41,141 bases of DNA from Acidobacteriota bacterium (GTDB taxonomy: Bacteria; Acidobacteriota; Thermoanaerobaculia; Gp7-AA8). Each line of letters opens with the position of its first letter. Position 1 is the stretch's first letter. A model generated the notes under the pieces. That model was not told the DNA's origin. It worked only from the letters and a program-made list of their open reading frames with translations, and did not search any database. Position numbers and translations under genes: made by a program. The DNA lies in contig JAJPHC010000053.1 of assembly GCA_021325515.1 (NCBI GenBank), positions 1 through 41,141 of the forward strand, read 5' to 3'. This document shows positions 1-7,337 of the stretch, one piece after another.

Positions 1-1073
1 CGGTTGAGAATCAGGAGGAAATCGGCCTTCTTCAACTGCCGCGCGTCATACGCGCCGGAGATGTCTTCCATCCGGATGACGGCGCGGCCGTTCGGCGTGT
101 ACGACGTGTCGAAGTAGTCGATCTTCCCCGCATCGTTCTGCGAGACGTTCTCGAGATACGCATACTCCGAGGCGCAGGCGTAGTAGATCGTCGGCTCGTC
201 GTTCGGATTGAGGCCGAAAGTTTTCGCGAAGCAACCGTTCTCCGTCGCGTAGATCTTGCCCCCAGGCATCAGCGCGCAGAAGTCGTCCTGCACCGGCGAG
301 GAGTTGTTCTGCTTGGTGAACGTCGTCGTCGTCTTTCCGGTTCCGGAGAGGCCGACGATGAGACCGACGCGATCGGTGCCGTTCACCGGAATGACCTTGC
401 AGCCGGCGTGCAGCGCGAGACCGCCGCGCTCGTACACCAGCTTGTTCCACATGCGCAGCCCGCCCTTCTTCGACTCACCGAAGTAGTCGGAGTTGAACAC
501 GCGCGTCGTGTAGCCCTCGAGATCGACTGCGATCAGCCGCTCGTCCGGATACCCCTCGGCCTTCAGGTTCGGCGTGTAGATGACCGTCAGCACCGGCTCG
601 AAATGCTCGAGCTCTTCCGCGGTCGCCGGGTAGTAGAGGATGTGCTGCATCGCGGCGATATTCGCGTTCGCCTTCTCCATGATCAGGCGTGTGGCCACGC
701 GGAAGTCGGGATCGTTGCCGATGAATCCCTCGACCACGAGCATGTCGCGCGTCTTGATGTACTCGTTCTGCAGCTTCGCCACGCGATCGTACTCGGCGCG
801 GCTGATCGTCTGATCCGAGTGCTGCTCGGGCGTATCGGTTGCGATGAAGGTCGAGAGCTTGGAGCGCGAGACGACCTTCGTTGCCACATTGACGTTGTTG
901 AACTCGGTCTTGCGGCAGTTCGGCATCTCCTCGGTGAAGCGCCGCAGCTCGGCCGGCGACGGATTCCAGACCACCGACTTCGGCTCGACGGGCAGCGTTT
1001 TCGCCTTCGCCGCCTTCCCGGCGGCGCGGTGCGGCGTCGAAACCGCAGTCGTGTTGGGAAGAAGTTCTGTCAT
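1..1073 (-). CDS. pckA: Phosphoenolpyruvate carboxykinase (ATP), 3' end outside window
   Basis: This is the N-terminal 357 codons of an ATP-type PEP carboxykinase, which decarboxylates and phosphorylates oxaloacetate to PEP in gluconeogenesis in the cytoplasm. The reading frame starts MTELLPNTTAVSTP and remains open to the window edge. The kinase-1a P-loop GLSGTGKTTTT lies at about residues 241-251, followed by the QDD kinase-2-like acidic motif and a GGKIYATENGCFAKT segment typical of the family. A GAGGAA Shine-Dalgarno sequence sits a few bases before the ATG at 1073. It is divergent from the DinB-like gene. The C-terminal part, with the adenine-binding region, lies beyond base 1, so integrity cannot be judged. 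The family assignment is firm from the P-loop context; the ATP versus GTP choice rests on overall resemblance. Confidence 0.9.
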   Translation of the reverse strand, partial: MTELLPNTTAVSTPHRAAGKAAKAKTLPVEPKSVVWNPSPAELRRFTEEMPNCRKTEFNNVNVATKVVSRSKLSTFIATDTPEQHSDQTISRAEYDRVAKLQNEYIKTRDMLVVEGFIGNDPDFRVATRLIMEKANANIAAMQHILYYPATAEELEHFEPVLTVIYTPNLKAEGYPDERLIAVDLEGYTTRVFNSDYFGESKKGGLRMWNKLVYERGGLALHAGCKVIPVNGTDRVGLIVGLSGTGKTTTTFTKQNNSSPVQDDFCALMPGGKIYATENGCFAKTFGLNPNDEPTIYYACASEYAYLENVSQNDAGKIDYFDTSYTPNGRAVIRMEDISGAYDARQLKKADFLLILN

Positions 1074-1154
1074 GAAGTTCCTCGATTACTTAGGTTTGTC
1101 GTTGCGGGGATGCAAGAGACGCACCCCGAGGTCGCGCAATGAAGACGCAGATTT

Positions 1155-1160
1155 TACACT
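1155..1160 (+). promoter_or_regulatory. -10 box TACACT, 6 nt before the DinB-like ATG
   Basis: TACACT ends six bases before the ATG at 1167, so a transcript beginning the usual 6-8 nt after the hexamer would start at or next to the start codon. No Shine-Dalgarno sequence is seen in between, and the -35 region is weak. One of about eleven similar arrangements in the window. Confidence 0.45.
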
Positions 1161-1166
1161 AGATGG

Positions 1167-1682
1167 ATGAACGATCCTCTGACCTACATACTTTCCGCTC
1201 TCCGGACCCGGATCACCAGAACATTTCCCTCTCAGATCCGCGAATGCCTGGCCGTCCTGAACGAGGAACAGATCTGGTGGCGCCCGAACGAGGCCTCGAA
1301 CTCGATCGGCAATCTCGTCATCCACCTCACGGGATCTCTCAACCACTACCTCAACTTCCGAATCGGCGGGCTCGAGTATCACCGCGACCGTCCGGCCGAG
1401 TTCGCCGAGCGCCGGCATCTGCCGAAGGCGGAGCTCCTCGCGATGTTCGACGACATGATCGCCAACGCCGAAAAGACGTTCGACTCGCTGACCCTCGAAC
1501 GCCTTGGCGATCCCTCACCCGAGCAGAAGATGTACACGGTGCTCGCGGAGGATCTCATCGCGGTGATGTCGCACATCGCGAGTCACGCAGGGCAGATTCT
1601 CTACATCACGAAGTTCATGAACGACGGCGGGCTCGACGAGCTCTGGATCAAAACGCACAAGCAGACACGCGCGTGGAAGTAA
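1167..1682 (+). CDS. DinB-like (DUF1572-type) four-helix protein
   Basis: A 171-residue soluble protein resembling the DinB/YfiT superfamily, in particular the DUF1572 branch. The family folds as a four-helix bundle that often binds a metal through three histidines. Candidate ligands are His in NLVIHLTGSLNHYL (about residues 50-63) and the pair in the C-terminal SHIASHAGQIL segment (about 130-140). Members include thiol-dependent transferases, but no substrate can be named from the sequence. The ATG at 1167 follows a -10-like TACACT by six bases. An overlapping open frame starting at 1163 is a shadow. It is divergent from pckA and converges on the DUF885 gene, with a hairpin between the stops. 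Family assignment is good; function unknown. Confidence 0.8.
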   Translation: MNDPLTYILSALRTRITRTFPSQIRECLAVLNEEQIWWRPNEASNSIGNLVIHLTGSLNHYLNFRIGGLEYHRDRPAEFAERRHLPKAELLAMFDDMIANAEKTFDSLTLERLGDPSPEQKMYTVLAEDLIAVMSHIASHAGQILYITKFMNDGGLDELWIKTHKQTRAWK

Positions 1683-1705
1683 CGGTCGAGATCGTGATCG
1701 AAACC

Positions 1706-1732
1706 AGTGATCGGGCGAGGCGCCCGATCACT
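1706..1732. repeat. 12-bp-stem hairpin at converging gene ends (GTGATCGGG family)
   Basis: AGTGATCGGGCG and CGCCCGATCACT pair around a three-base loop. The hairpin lies after the DinB-like stop and contains the TGA stop of the DUF885 gene. There is no T-run, so a simple rho-independent terminator is not clear. The same motif, with similar flanks (GAGATCGTGATCG upstream, GCGTGACGC downstream), recurs at 27113-27196 at the 3' end of murJ. Confidence 0.75.
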
Positions 1733-3437
1733 GCGCGCGTGACGCGGGCGCGCCGAACATCATCTCCTTGACGTACTTCGAAGCAGGAGAGCCGAAGGAC
1801 AGCATCGTGTCGTGCAGTTTCTTCAGATCCTTCTTCCCATGCTTCTTCTCCCACGCGGAGCGGATGTCGTTCATCTCCATGTTGCCGACGAAATACGACG
1901 AGAGCTGCGTCGAGGTGAGGATCGCGCGGCGCCACTTCCCTGCCGCCTCCCCTTCCTCCTGATAGCCCTCGTTCATCATCAGATCCATCGCCTCTTTTTC
2001 CGTCATGCCGGCGGTGTGGATCTTCTGATCGATGATCGCGTTGATGATGAGGCGCAGCCGCATCTTCAACTGCTGCATCCTGACTTCCGGCCCGCCGTAT
2101 CCCGCCTCGGCCATCAGCTGTTCGGCGTATGTCGCCCATCCTTCGACGAAAGGGCCGTTGCCGTAAATCGCGCGGATCTTCGTCGGCGCATGGAACCTGT
2201 TCGAGTGCGCGAGCTGCAGGTAATGCCCCGGCATCGCCTCGTGCACCGTGAGGTCCTGCAGCATGTAGTTGTTGTACTCGCGGAAGAACGTCTCCACGCG
2301 CTGCGGCGACCATTCGGCGGGTGTCGGCGAGATGTAGAAGAACGTCTTGCCGTTCTTCTCGAGCGCTCCGGGCGAGTTGCACGACGCGACGGCGACACCG
2401 CGGTTGTACTCCGGCATCGGCGTCACCTGAATCGGCTCGTCCGGTACGGTAACGAGGTCGTGCTTGCGGACGAATGCCGTCGTCTCCGCGAGGTCTTTTT
2501 CGGCGAGCGCGATGATCGTCTCGTTCGTCGGATGCTGATCGGCGAGCTTGTCCAGCACGGACCGGATCACCTTGCGATGGTCATCATCCGGTTTCGCGCC
2601 GAGCTTCAACGCCGTTGCGTACATGGCGTCCTGCGTCTTCTTCAACTCTTCCTCGGCGCGGCGGAGGATCTCTTCTTTCGTCAGATCGGTATCGAGCGCG
2701 AGGCCTAGCTTGCGGCGGTACTTCTCTTCGCCAAGGCGGAAGTCACCATTGGCGCGGGGAAGAAGATCATTCTGAAGCCAGGTGCCGTAGGCGGTTAGTG
2801 CGTCGATCGCAGTCTTCTGCGCGGCTTCGGCTTCCGCCTGCAGCTCCGGCGCGGCCTTCTTGAGCGGCTCGAGATCGTTCCTGATCAGCGAGATCGTTCC
2901 CTTGTTCTGCGTGATCGCCGTTTCGACGTGGATCTTCGGCGGATTCTTCAGATTCGCCTTTGCGGCGGCGACGACGTCGGGCACCTGATTGAGACGGCCG
3001 ATGATGCTCTTCAGCCGCGCCGATGGCGGCGCGAACTCGCGCGAGAGCAGCGAGTCGACGGCGCGGCCGATGTTGTAGGTCTGCGGGTTCCACTCCCAGC
3101 CGCGCAGCACCTGCGCCGAGTAGATCTGATACTGCAGCGTGTTCTCGAGAATGCGGAGATCGACGCGATTCGTGGCGCTCAGTTTCTCCCGTTTGATCTT
3201 CGAGAGTGCGGCGAGCGTGTCCTGATTGAACCTGATCTGCGCATCGACACCGGCGCGAGAGTAGTCATCGAGCCGGCTGTCGTAGCGGTGATCGCCGAGC
3301 TCCGTCGCGGTCTCCGGACTCAGCTTCAGCAGATCTTCCACGTACTTGTTGGCGATGGCTTCGAACTTCGCATCTTCGCCCGGGATCCCGTGTACGGGCG
3401 CGGCGGCGAGGAGAAAGGCAACGATCGCGATCTTCAT
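1728..3437 (-). CDS. Secreted DUF885 family protein (putative metallopeptidase)
   Basis: A 569-residue protein of the DUF885 family (PF05960), whose members resemble zinc peptidases. The start at 3437 gives MKIAIVAFLLAAAPVHG, a classic signal peptide. The open frame extends upstream to 4442 only because the 99-bp repeats there contain no stops; that extension is not coding. The family hallmark HEAMPGHYLQL is present near residues 395-405, a gluzincin-like HExxxGH arrangement, with a downstream GPFVEGWATYAEQL segment whose Glu could be the third ligand. Expected location is periplasmic or extracellular. The last residues GAPASRAQ and the TGA stop fall in a palindromic repeat shared with murJ. 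Substrate unknown; peptidase activity is inferred from family motifs. Confidence 0.85.
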   Translation of the reverse strand: MKIAIVAFLLAAAPVHGIPGEDAKFEAIANKYVEDLLKLSPETATELGDHRYDSRLDDYSRAGVDAQIRFNQDTLAALSKIKREKLSATNRVDLRILENTLQYQIYSAQVLRGWEWNPQTYNIGRAVDSLLSREFAPPSARLKSIIGRLNQVPDVVAAAKANLKNPPKIHVETAITQNKGTISLIRNDLEPLKKAAPELQAEAEAAQKTAIDALTAYGTWLQNDLLPRANGDFRLGEEKYRRKLGLALDTDLTKEEILRRAEEELKKTQDAMYATALKLGAKPDDDHRKVIRSVLDKLADQHPTNETIIALAEKDLAETTAFVRKHDLVTVPDEPIQVTPMPEYNRGVAVASCNSPGALEKNGKTFFYISPTPAEWSPQRVETFFREYNNYMLQDLTVHEAMPGHYLQLAHSNRFHAPTKIRAIYGNGPFVEGWATYAEQLMAEAGYGGPEVRMQQLKMRLRLIINAIIDQKIHTAGMTEKEAMDLMMNEGYQEEGEAAGKWRRAILTSTQLSSYFVGNMEMNDIRSAWEKKHGKKDLKKLHDTMLSFGSPASKYVKEMMFGAPASRAQ

Positions 3438-3479
3438 GGCGCGCGATGATGCCACGCCGGAAGCCGGAAGTGGAGCGCG

Positions 3480-3890
3480 GAAGTCGCGCCGTAGAGGCAG
3501 CGGTGCTCCGTGGCGTCCATGTGCGGACGAGACGTCCGCACCCCACTTGGTGTGATGGAGCGCGGACGCCTCGTCCGCGAGCCGCTGCCGTGGAGGCAGC
3601 GGTGCTCTGCGGCCACCATGTGCGGACGAGGCGTCCGCACTCCACTTGGTGTGATGGGGCGCGGACGTCTCGTCCGCGAGCCGCTGCCGTTGAGGCAGCG
3701 GTGCTCTGTGGCCACCATGTGCGGACGAGACGTCCGCACTCCACTTGGTGTGATGGGGCGCGGACGTCTCGTCCGCGGGCCGCTGCCGTCGAGGCAGCGG
3801 TGCTCTGTGGCCACCATGTGCGGACGAGACGTCCGCACCCCACTTCATTTCGTCCCACCATGTGCGGACGAGGCGTCCGCACTCCACTTC
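3480..3890. repeat. 99-bp tandem repeat array, about 3.5 copies, plus a partial unit
   Basis: This fills the 469-bp gap between the divergent DUF885 and PanE-like genes. The phrase GAGGCAGCGGTGCTC recurs at 3494, 3593, 3692 and 3791, exactly 99 bp apart. Each unit carries two hairpin motifs of the type GCGGACG-AGA-CGTCCGC, one as GAGACG/GAGGCG and the other in its inverted form. A further truncated piece lies at about 3856-3890, next to the PanE-like promoter. Because 99 is a multiple of three, long meaningless frames run through it in several phases. There is no spacer variation of the CRISPR type. Confidence 0.9.
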
Positions 3891-3893
3891 GTA

Positions 3894-3899
3894 GTAACT
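3894..3899 (+). promoter_or_regulatory. -10-like GTAACT, 7 nt before the PanE-like ATG
   Basis: GTAACT is followed by TGTTCTT and then the ATG at 3907, with no ribosome binding site. It fits the close -10/start spacing seen at several other unit-leading genes in the window, although the first base departs from TAnACT. Confidence 0.3.
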
Positions 3900-3906
3900 T
3901 GTTCTT

Positions 3907-4845
3907 ATGCGATTTGCGGTCATTGGGGCCGGCGGCGTCGGCGGATATTTCGGCGGGAAACTCGCGCAGAACGGGGCGGATGTCACCTTCATCGTGCGCG
4001 GCAGGTCACTCGAGGCACTGCAGACGAACGGGCTGCGTGTCGACAGCATCGGCGGCGATTTCGTTCTGTCGAAGGTGAACGCGACCGACGACCCGAAAAG
4101 CGTTGGCGACGTCGATGTCGTGCTGCTGGCCGTGAAGACAGCGCAGGTCGCCGAAGCGATTGAAGCCGCACGGCCGATGGTGGGCGAGCACACCGTGGTG
4201 ATTCCGCTGGAGAACGGGATGGACGCGCCGGAGCAGATCGCGCGCGAGCTGGGACGAGGCCATGCGATGGGCGGGCTCTGCGCCATCGTCAGTTTCCTCG
4301 TCGCACCCGGCCACGTGCGCCATGCCGGCTCGGATCCGTTCATCATGTTCGGAGAGCTCGACAACTCGAAGTCGGAGCGCGCGCTGCGAATCCGCGACGC
4401 GATGATCGCGGCCGGCATCGTTGCCGAGATTCCCTCCGACATTCATCGCGCGATGTGGACGAAGTTCCTTTTCATCTCGCCGATGAGCGGCATCGGTGCC
4501 CTGACGCGCGTGCCGGTCGGCGCGTGGCGCAACATCCCCGAGACGCGCGAGCTCGCGCGGCGCGCGATCGCGGAGATCGCCGCACTCGCCTCCGCGCGCG
4601 GCATCCAGCTCACGCCCGACGCGGTCGAACAGACCCTCGGGCGCTACGACGGACTGCCCGCCGACGCGACGTCGTCGCTGCAGCGCGACATCATGCAGGG
4701 CAAGCCGTCGGAGCTCGATGCGCAGATCGGTGCAGTCGTTCGCATGGGACGCGAGTCGAAGGTGCCCGTGCCGGTGCACGAGATGATGTACGCGCTCCTC
4801 GCGCCGGCACATTCAGAGTTTATCCGGCGCGAAGACGCAGGATAA
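3907..4845 (+). CDS. Ketopantoate reductase family protein (PanE/ApbA-like)
   Basis: A 312-residue NAD(P)-dependent reductase of the 2-dehydropantoate 2-reductase family, which makes pantoate for coenzyme A. The N-terminal Rossmann motif GAGGVGG is at residues 7-13, with an FIVRG segment after beta-2 that suggests NADPH preference. The C-terminal helical domain contains the catalytic-lysine region as MWTKFLFISPMSGIGALT, with Lys186. In characterised PanE enzymes an Asn sits four residues after this Lys; here it is Ile190, so the substrate may differ. The gene is preceded by repeats and followed 12 bases later by kdsD. CoaD is also in the window, but the Asn change argues against assuming a pantothenate role. 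Confidence 0.82.
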   Translation: MRFAVIGAGGVGGYFGGKLAQNGADVTFIVRGRSLEALQTNGLRVDSIGGDFVLSKVNATDDPKSVGDVDVVLLAVKTAQVAEAIEAARPMVGEHTVVIPLENGMDAPEQIARELGRGHAMGGLCAIVSFLVAPGHVRHAGSDPFIMFGELDNSKSERALRIRDAMIAAGIVAEIPSDIHRAMWTKFLFISPMSGIGALTRVPVGAWRNIPETRELARRAIAEIAALASARGIQLTPDAVEQTLGRYDGLPADATSSLQRDIMQGKPSELDAQIGAVVRMGRESKVPVPVHEMMYALLAPAHSEFIRREDAG

Positions 4846-4848
4846 ACT
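4843..4848 (+). promoter_or_regulatory. -10 box TAAACT overlapping a stop codon, 9 nt before kdsD
   Basis: TAAACT begins with the TAA stop of the PanE-like gene and ends nine bases before the kdsD ATG. It forms the right arm of a perfect 9-bp inverted repeat (AGTTTATCC at 4817-4825, GGATAAACT at 4840-4848), which could be an operator or a weak hairpin. A nearly identical GGGATAAACT serves the gene at 28892. Confidence 0.45.
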
Positions 4849-4857
4849 GCGCGCGCG

Positions 4858-5826
4858 ATGCACGATCACCCTGCCCTTGCCGAAGCGCGCCGCGTTCTCG
4901 AAGTCGAATCGGCGGCCATTCTCGGCCTCATCGACCATCTCGATCAGACGTTCATCGACGTCGTCGAATTGATCAACGGCATCACCGGGCGCGTCGTGTC
5001 GATGGGACTGGGGAAGAGCGGCATCATCTGCAAGAAGATCAGCGCGACGCTCGCATCGACCGGTACGCCTTCCTTCTTCCTTCATCCTGCCGAGGCGATT
5101 CATGGCGATCTCGGGATGGTGGTGAAGGGGGATGTCGTCCTCGCGATCTCCAATTCGGGAGAGACCGAGGAACTGGTGCGGCTGATCCCGAGCCTGAAGA
5201 GGATCGGCGCCGACATCGTCGCAATCACCGGCAATCCTTCGTCGTCGCTGGCGAAGGGTGCCGATCATCATCTCTCCGCCGCGATCTCGAAAGAGGCGTG
5301 TCCGCTCGGCCTCGCGCCGACGGCGTCGACGACGGCGACGCTCGCTCTGGGCGACGCGCTGGCGATGGCATTGCTGCTGCGCAAGGGATTCAAGGAAGAG
5401 GATTTCGCATTCCTCCATCCGGGGGGACGCCTCGGCAAGCGCTTCCTGCGCGTCGTCGATCTGATGCACGGCGGCGAGGCGGTCCCGGTCGTCGCCACCG
5501 GGACGGAGATGCACGATGTGATCTATGAGATGTCGCAGAAGGGATTCGGCGTCACGGCGGTTGTCGACGCGGAGCGGCGTCTGCAGGGCATCATCACCGA
5601 CGGAGATCTCCGCCGGCTGCTGCAGCGCGACGAAAACATCCTGAAGAAAAACGCAGCGCAGTCAATGCACGCGAACCCGCTGACGATCGACGGAAACGAG
5701 CTCGCCTCCGTGGCATTGCAGATCATGGAGCAGAAAAAAGTGACGTCTCTTTTTATCGTTGATGAAGAACGTCGCGTCGCAGGTATCATTCATCTCCACG
5801 ACCTCTGGGGGCTCGAGCTCTTCTAA
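4858..5826 (+). CDS. kdsD: D-arabinose-5-phosphate isomerase
   Basis: This enzyme converts D-ribulose 5-phosphate to D-arabinose 5-phosphate, the first step toward Kdo in LPS core synthesis. At 322 residues it has the usual length (about 325). The N-terminal SIS domain has the sugar-phosphate motif GLGKSG at about residues 50-55, the AIHGDLG segment at 80-86 and SNSGET at about 98-103. HPGGRLGKR follows at about 195, and two CBS domains fill residues 205-322. It leads a tight plus-strand group: the next gene overlaps its stop by one base, then lolA, yajQ and a prenyl synthase, all envelope or basic functions. GutQ is the paralogue that could be confused with it. Assignment is strong. Confidence 0.93.
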   Translation: MHDHPALAEARRVLEVESAAILGLIDHLDQTFIDVVELINGITGRVVSMGLGKSGIICKKISATLASTGTPSFFLHPAEAIHGDLGMVVKGDVVLAISNSGETEELVRLIPSLKRIGADIVAITGNPSSSLAKGADHHLSAAISKEACPLGLAPTASTTATLALGDALAMALLLRKGFKEEDFAFLHPGGRLGKRFLRVVDLMHGGEAVPVVATGTEMHDVIYEMSQKGFGVTAVVDAERRLQGIITDGDLRRLLQRDENILKKNAAQSMHANPLTIDGNELASVALQIMEQKKVTSLFIVDEERRVAGIIHLHDLWGLELF

Positions 5827-6197
5827 TGATGTACGAAGACGGACACGTGATACTCCGCTACCGCGACGGGCGCATCGAGCGAGCGACGGCCGCCGACGTC
5901 GACACAACCAACGAACGCCTCAATGCGACGCTCGCCGACGACAGCGCGAAGATCCAGGTCGCGTACGAGGACTTGAAAGCAGTCTTCTTCCCGCGGGTGA
6001 CCCCCGATGAAGAGCTGCCGGAGCCGCAGGGCAGCCTGATCGCCGTCGAGTTCGATGATGGCGAGGTCATCCGCGGAAACGCGACCTTCGATCCCTCGGC
6101 CAGCGGCTTCTTCCTCACTCCACTCGATCGGAGCAAAAACGAGCGGATCTTTGTTGTGAGATCTGCGATCGCTTCGATCGAAGTGGAGAGACTCTGA
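5826..6197 (+). CDS. Small hypothetical protein between kdsD and lolA
   Basis: A 123-residue acidic soluble protein. The ATG at 5826 shares its A with the kdsD stop (TAATGATG); a second ATG follows immediately at 5829. The sequence reads as two similar beta-rich halves: HVILRYRDGRIERAT followed by VAYEDLKAVFF, and LIAVEFDDGEVIRGN followed by RIFVVRSAIASIEVERL. This repeated 'V-x-F/Y-x-DG-x-I/V' layout resembles the small DUF6982-like proteins of Acidobacteriota, but I cannot confirm the family. There is no signal peptide or membrane segment. The overlap suggests translational coupling with kdsD, and lolA starts one base after its stop. Function unknown. Confidence 0.75.
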   Translation: MMYEDGHVILRYRDGRIERATAADVDTTNERLNATLADDSAKIQVAYEDLKAVFFPRVTPDEELPEPQGSLIAVEFDDGEVIRGNATFDPSASGFFLTPLDRSKNERIFVVRSAIASIEVERL

Positions 6198-6198
6198 C

Positions 6199-6801
6199 TT
6201 GAAACCATCACTACTGCTATTCCTCTCGTTCCTCACCCTTTCCATCCACGCCGCGGAAATCGACAAGGTCTCGGCGGTCCTCGCCGGCAAAGAGGCGTCG
6301 TTCACGCAGCGCTTCACACCGAAGGGCTTCAAGAAGCCTCAGGTGGAGAGCGGCAAAGTCCTTTTCGGCGCGCTCCCGCAGATGCGCTGGTCGTACTCGA
6401 GTCCGGAGCAGAAGCTCTTCGTGTATGACGGCAACAAGTCGTGGTTCTATGTGCCGGCTGACAAGCAGGTGACGGTTGCGGCGATCGACGCGCAGCGCCG
6501 CCGCGATCTGCCGTTTCTCGTGATCGGCGATCCTGCTGCGCGCGAAAAGGCATTCACCGTCAGGGAACAGCCGCGCGGCAGCAGCATCGTCACGACACTC
6601 ACGCCGCGCGATGCGCACGGACTCCTCGCGGCGATCGTCGTCACGTCATCGGCATCGACGCATCTCATCGAATCGGTGGAGTACACCGACCGCCAGGGAA
6701 ATCGCACGGTTTTCGAGCTGTCGGGGTATCATCCCGCCGCCCCGGCGCCCGACGCGTTCCGGTTCACGCCTCCCGCGGGTGTCCAGCAAATCGAGCAATA
6801 A
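6199..6801 (+). CDS. lolA: Outer-membrane lipoprotein carrier protein LolA
   Basis: LolA is the periplasmic chaperone that receives lipoproteins from LolCDE and hands them to the outer membrane. This 200-residue protein starts at a TTG (6199) with GGAGAG upstream; the start gives MKPSLLLFLSFLTLSIHAAE, a good signal peptide. The mature part has the family pattern: a SFTQRFTPKGF strand, SGKVLFGALPQMRWSY (the usual 'G-x-x-x-P-x-x-x-R-W-x-Y/F'), LFVYDGNKSWFYVPADKQV and a C-terminal IESVEYTDRQGNRTVFEL. A LolD-like ATPase exists at 20614-21288, but it sits in an efflux operon. Co-location with kdsD links this group to outer-membrane building. Confidence 0.9.
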   Translation: MKPSLLLFLSFLTLSIHAAEIDKVSAVLAGKEASFTQRFTPKGFKKPQVESGKVLFGALPQMRWSYSSPEQKLFVYDGNKSWFYVPADKQVTVAAIDAQRRRDLPFLVIGDPAAREKAFTVREQPRGSSIVTTLTPRDAHGLLAAIVVTSSASTHLIESVEYTDRQGNRTVFELSGYHPAAPAPDAFRFTPPAGVQQIEQ

Positions 6802-6810
6802 GGATTCACG

Positions 6811-7305
6811 ATGGCCCAGGAATTCTCATTCGACATCGTCTCGAAAACCGAGATGCAGGAAGTGGCCAACGCCGTGCAGCAGGCGCAGAAAGAGCTCGCG
6901 CAGCGCTTCGACTTCAAGGGAAGCAAGAGCTCGATCGAGCTTACGAAGGACGAGATCGTTCTCGTCAGCGACGACGAAGGAAAGCTTCGCAGCCTGAAAG
7001 ACATCCTGGAGACAAAGCTCATCAAGCGCGGCGTGTCGCTGAAGGCCGTTGATTACGCGAAGCTGGAGGATGCAGCGCTCGGCACGGTCCGGCAGAAAGC
7101 GAAGATCGTGCAGGGCATCGAGAGTGAGAAGGCGAAGGCGATCGTGAAAGCGATCAAGGACGCAAAGCTCAAAGTTCAGGCTTCGATTCAGTCCGACCAG
7201 GTGCGTGTCACCGGCCGGAACAAGGATGACCTGCAGAAGGCGATCAGCCTGGTCAAGGAAAAAGACTTCGGCATCCCTCTGCAGTTCACGAACTACCGCG
7301 GTTGA
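6811..7305 (+). CDS. yajQ: YajQ family nucleotide-binding protein (UPF0234)
   Basis: A 164-residue cytosolic protein, close to the usual length of about 163. YajQ proteins have two RNP-like ferredoxin folds; some bind nucleic acid or nucleotides, and a Xanthomonas member binds cyclic di-GMP. The hallmark N-terminus MAQEFSFDIVSKTEMQEV, the AQRFDFKGSKSSIEL segment and the C-terminal FGIPLQFTNYRG are all present. AAGGA lies six to nine bases before the ATG. The TGA stop overlaps a possible TTG start of the next gene. The family call is very strong; the physiological role in this organism is open. Confidence 0.95.
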   Translation: MAQEFSFDIVSKTEMQEVANAVQQAQKELAQRFDFKGSKSSIELTKDEIVLVSDDEGKLRSLKDILETKLIKRGVSLKAVDYAKLEDAALGTVRQKAKIVQGIESEKAKAIVKAIKDAKLKVQASIQSDQVRVTGRNKDDLQKAISLVKEKDFGIPLQFTNYRG

Positions 7306-7324
7306 GACGCAATCCTTCATCGAT

Positions 7325-7330
7325 TATTCT
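7325..7330 (+). promoter_or_regulatory. -10-like TATTCT, 7 nt before the prenyl synthase GTG
   Basis: TATTCT is followed by seven bases and a GTG at 7338. The spacing matches the close -10/start arrangement seen at coaD and others and is the main argument for preferring the GTG over the upstream TTG at 7302. Confidence 0.3.
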
Positions 7331-7337
7331 TGCCCGA

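Noticed and set aside
1163-1771. 202-codon Arg-rich frame overlapping the DinB-like gene
   Set aside because: It is the +2 shadow of the 1167-1682 gene and has no plausible protein character.
3480-3890. CRISPR array
   Set aside because: Units are contiguous tandem copies with no unique spacers and no cas genes nearby; the same holds for 14290-14710.
3434-4163. Several long overlapping frames on both strands in the 99-bp array, looking like Arg-rich repeat proteins
   Set aside because: The unit length is a multiple of three and lacks stops, so frames stay open by construction; no start signals or homology-like residues.
3438-4442. Open frame extending the DUF885 gene upstream by 335 codons
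   Set aside because: It runs through the 99-bp repeats and the antisense of the PanE-like gene; the residues are repetitive translation of the hairpins, while MKIAIVAFLLAAAPVHG at 3437 is a proper signal peptide.
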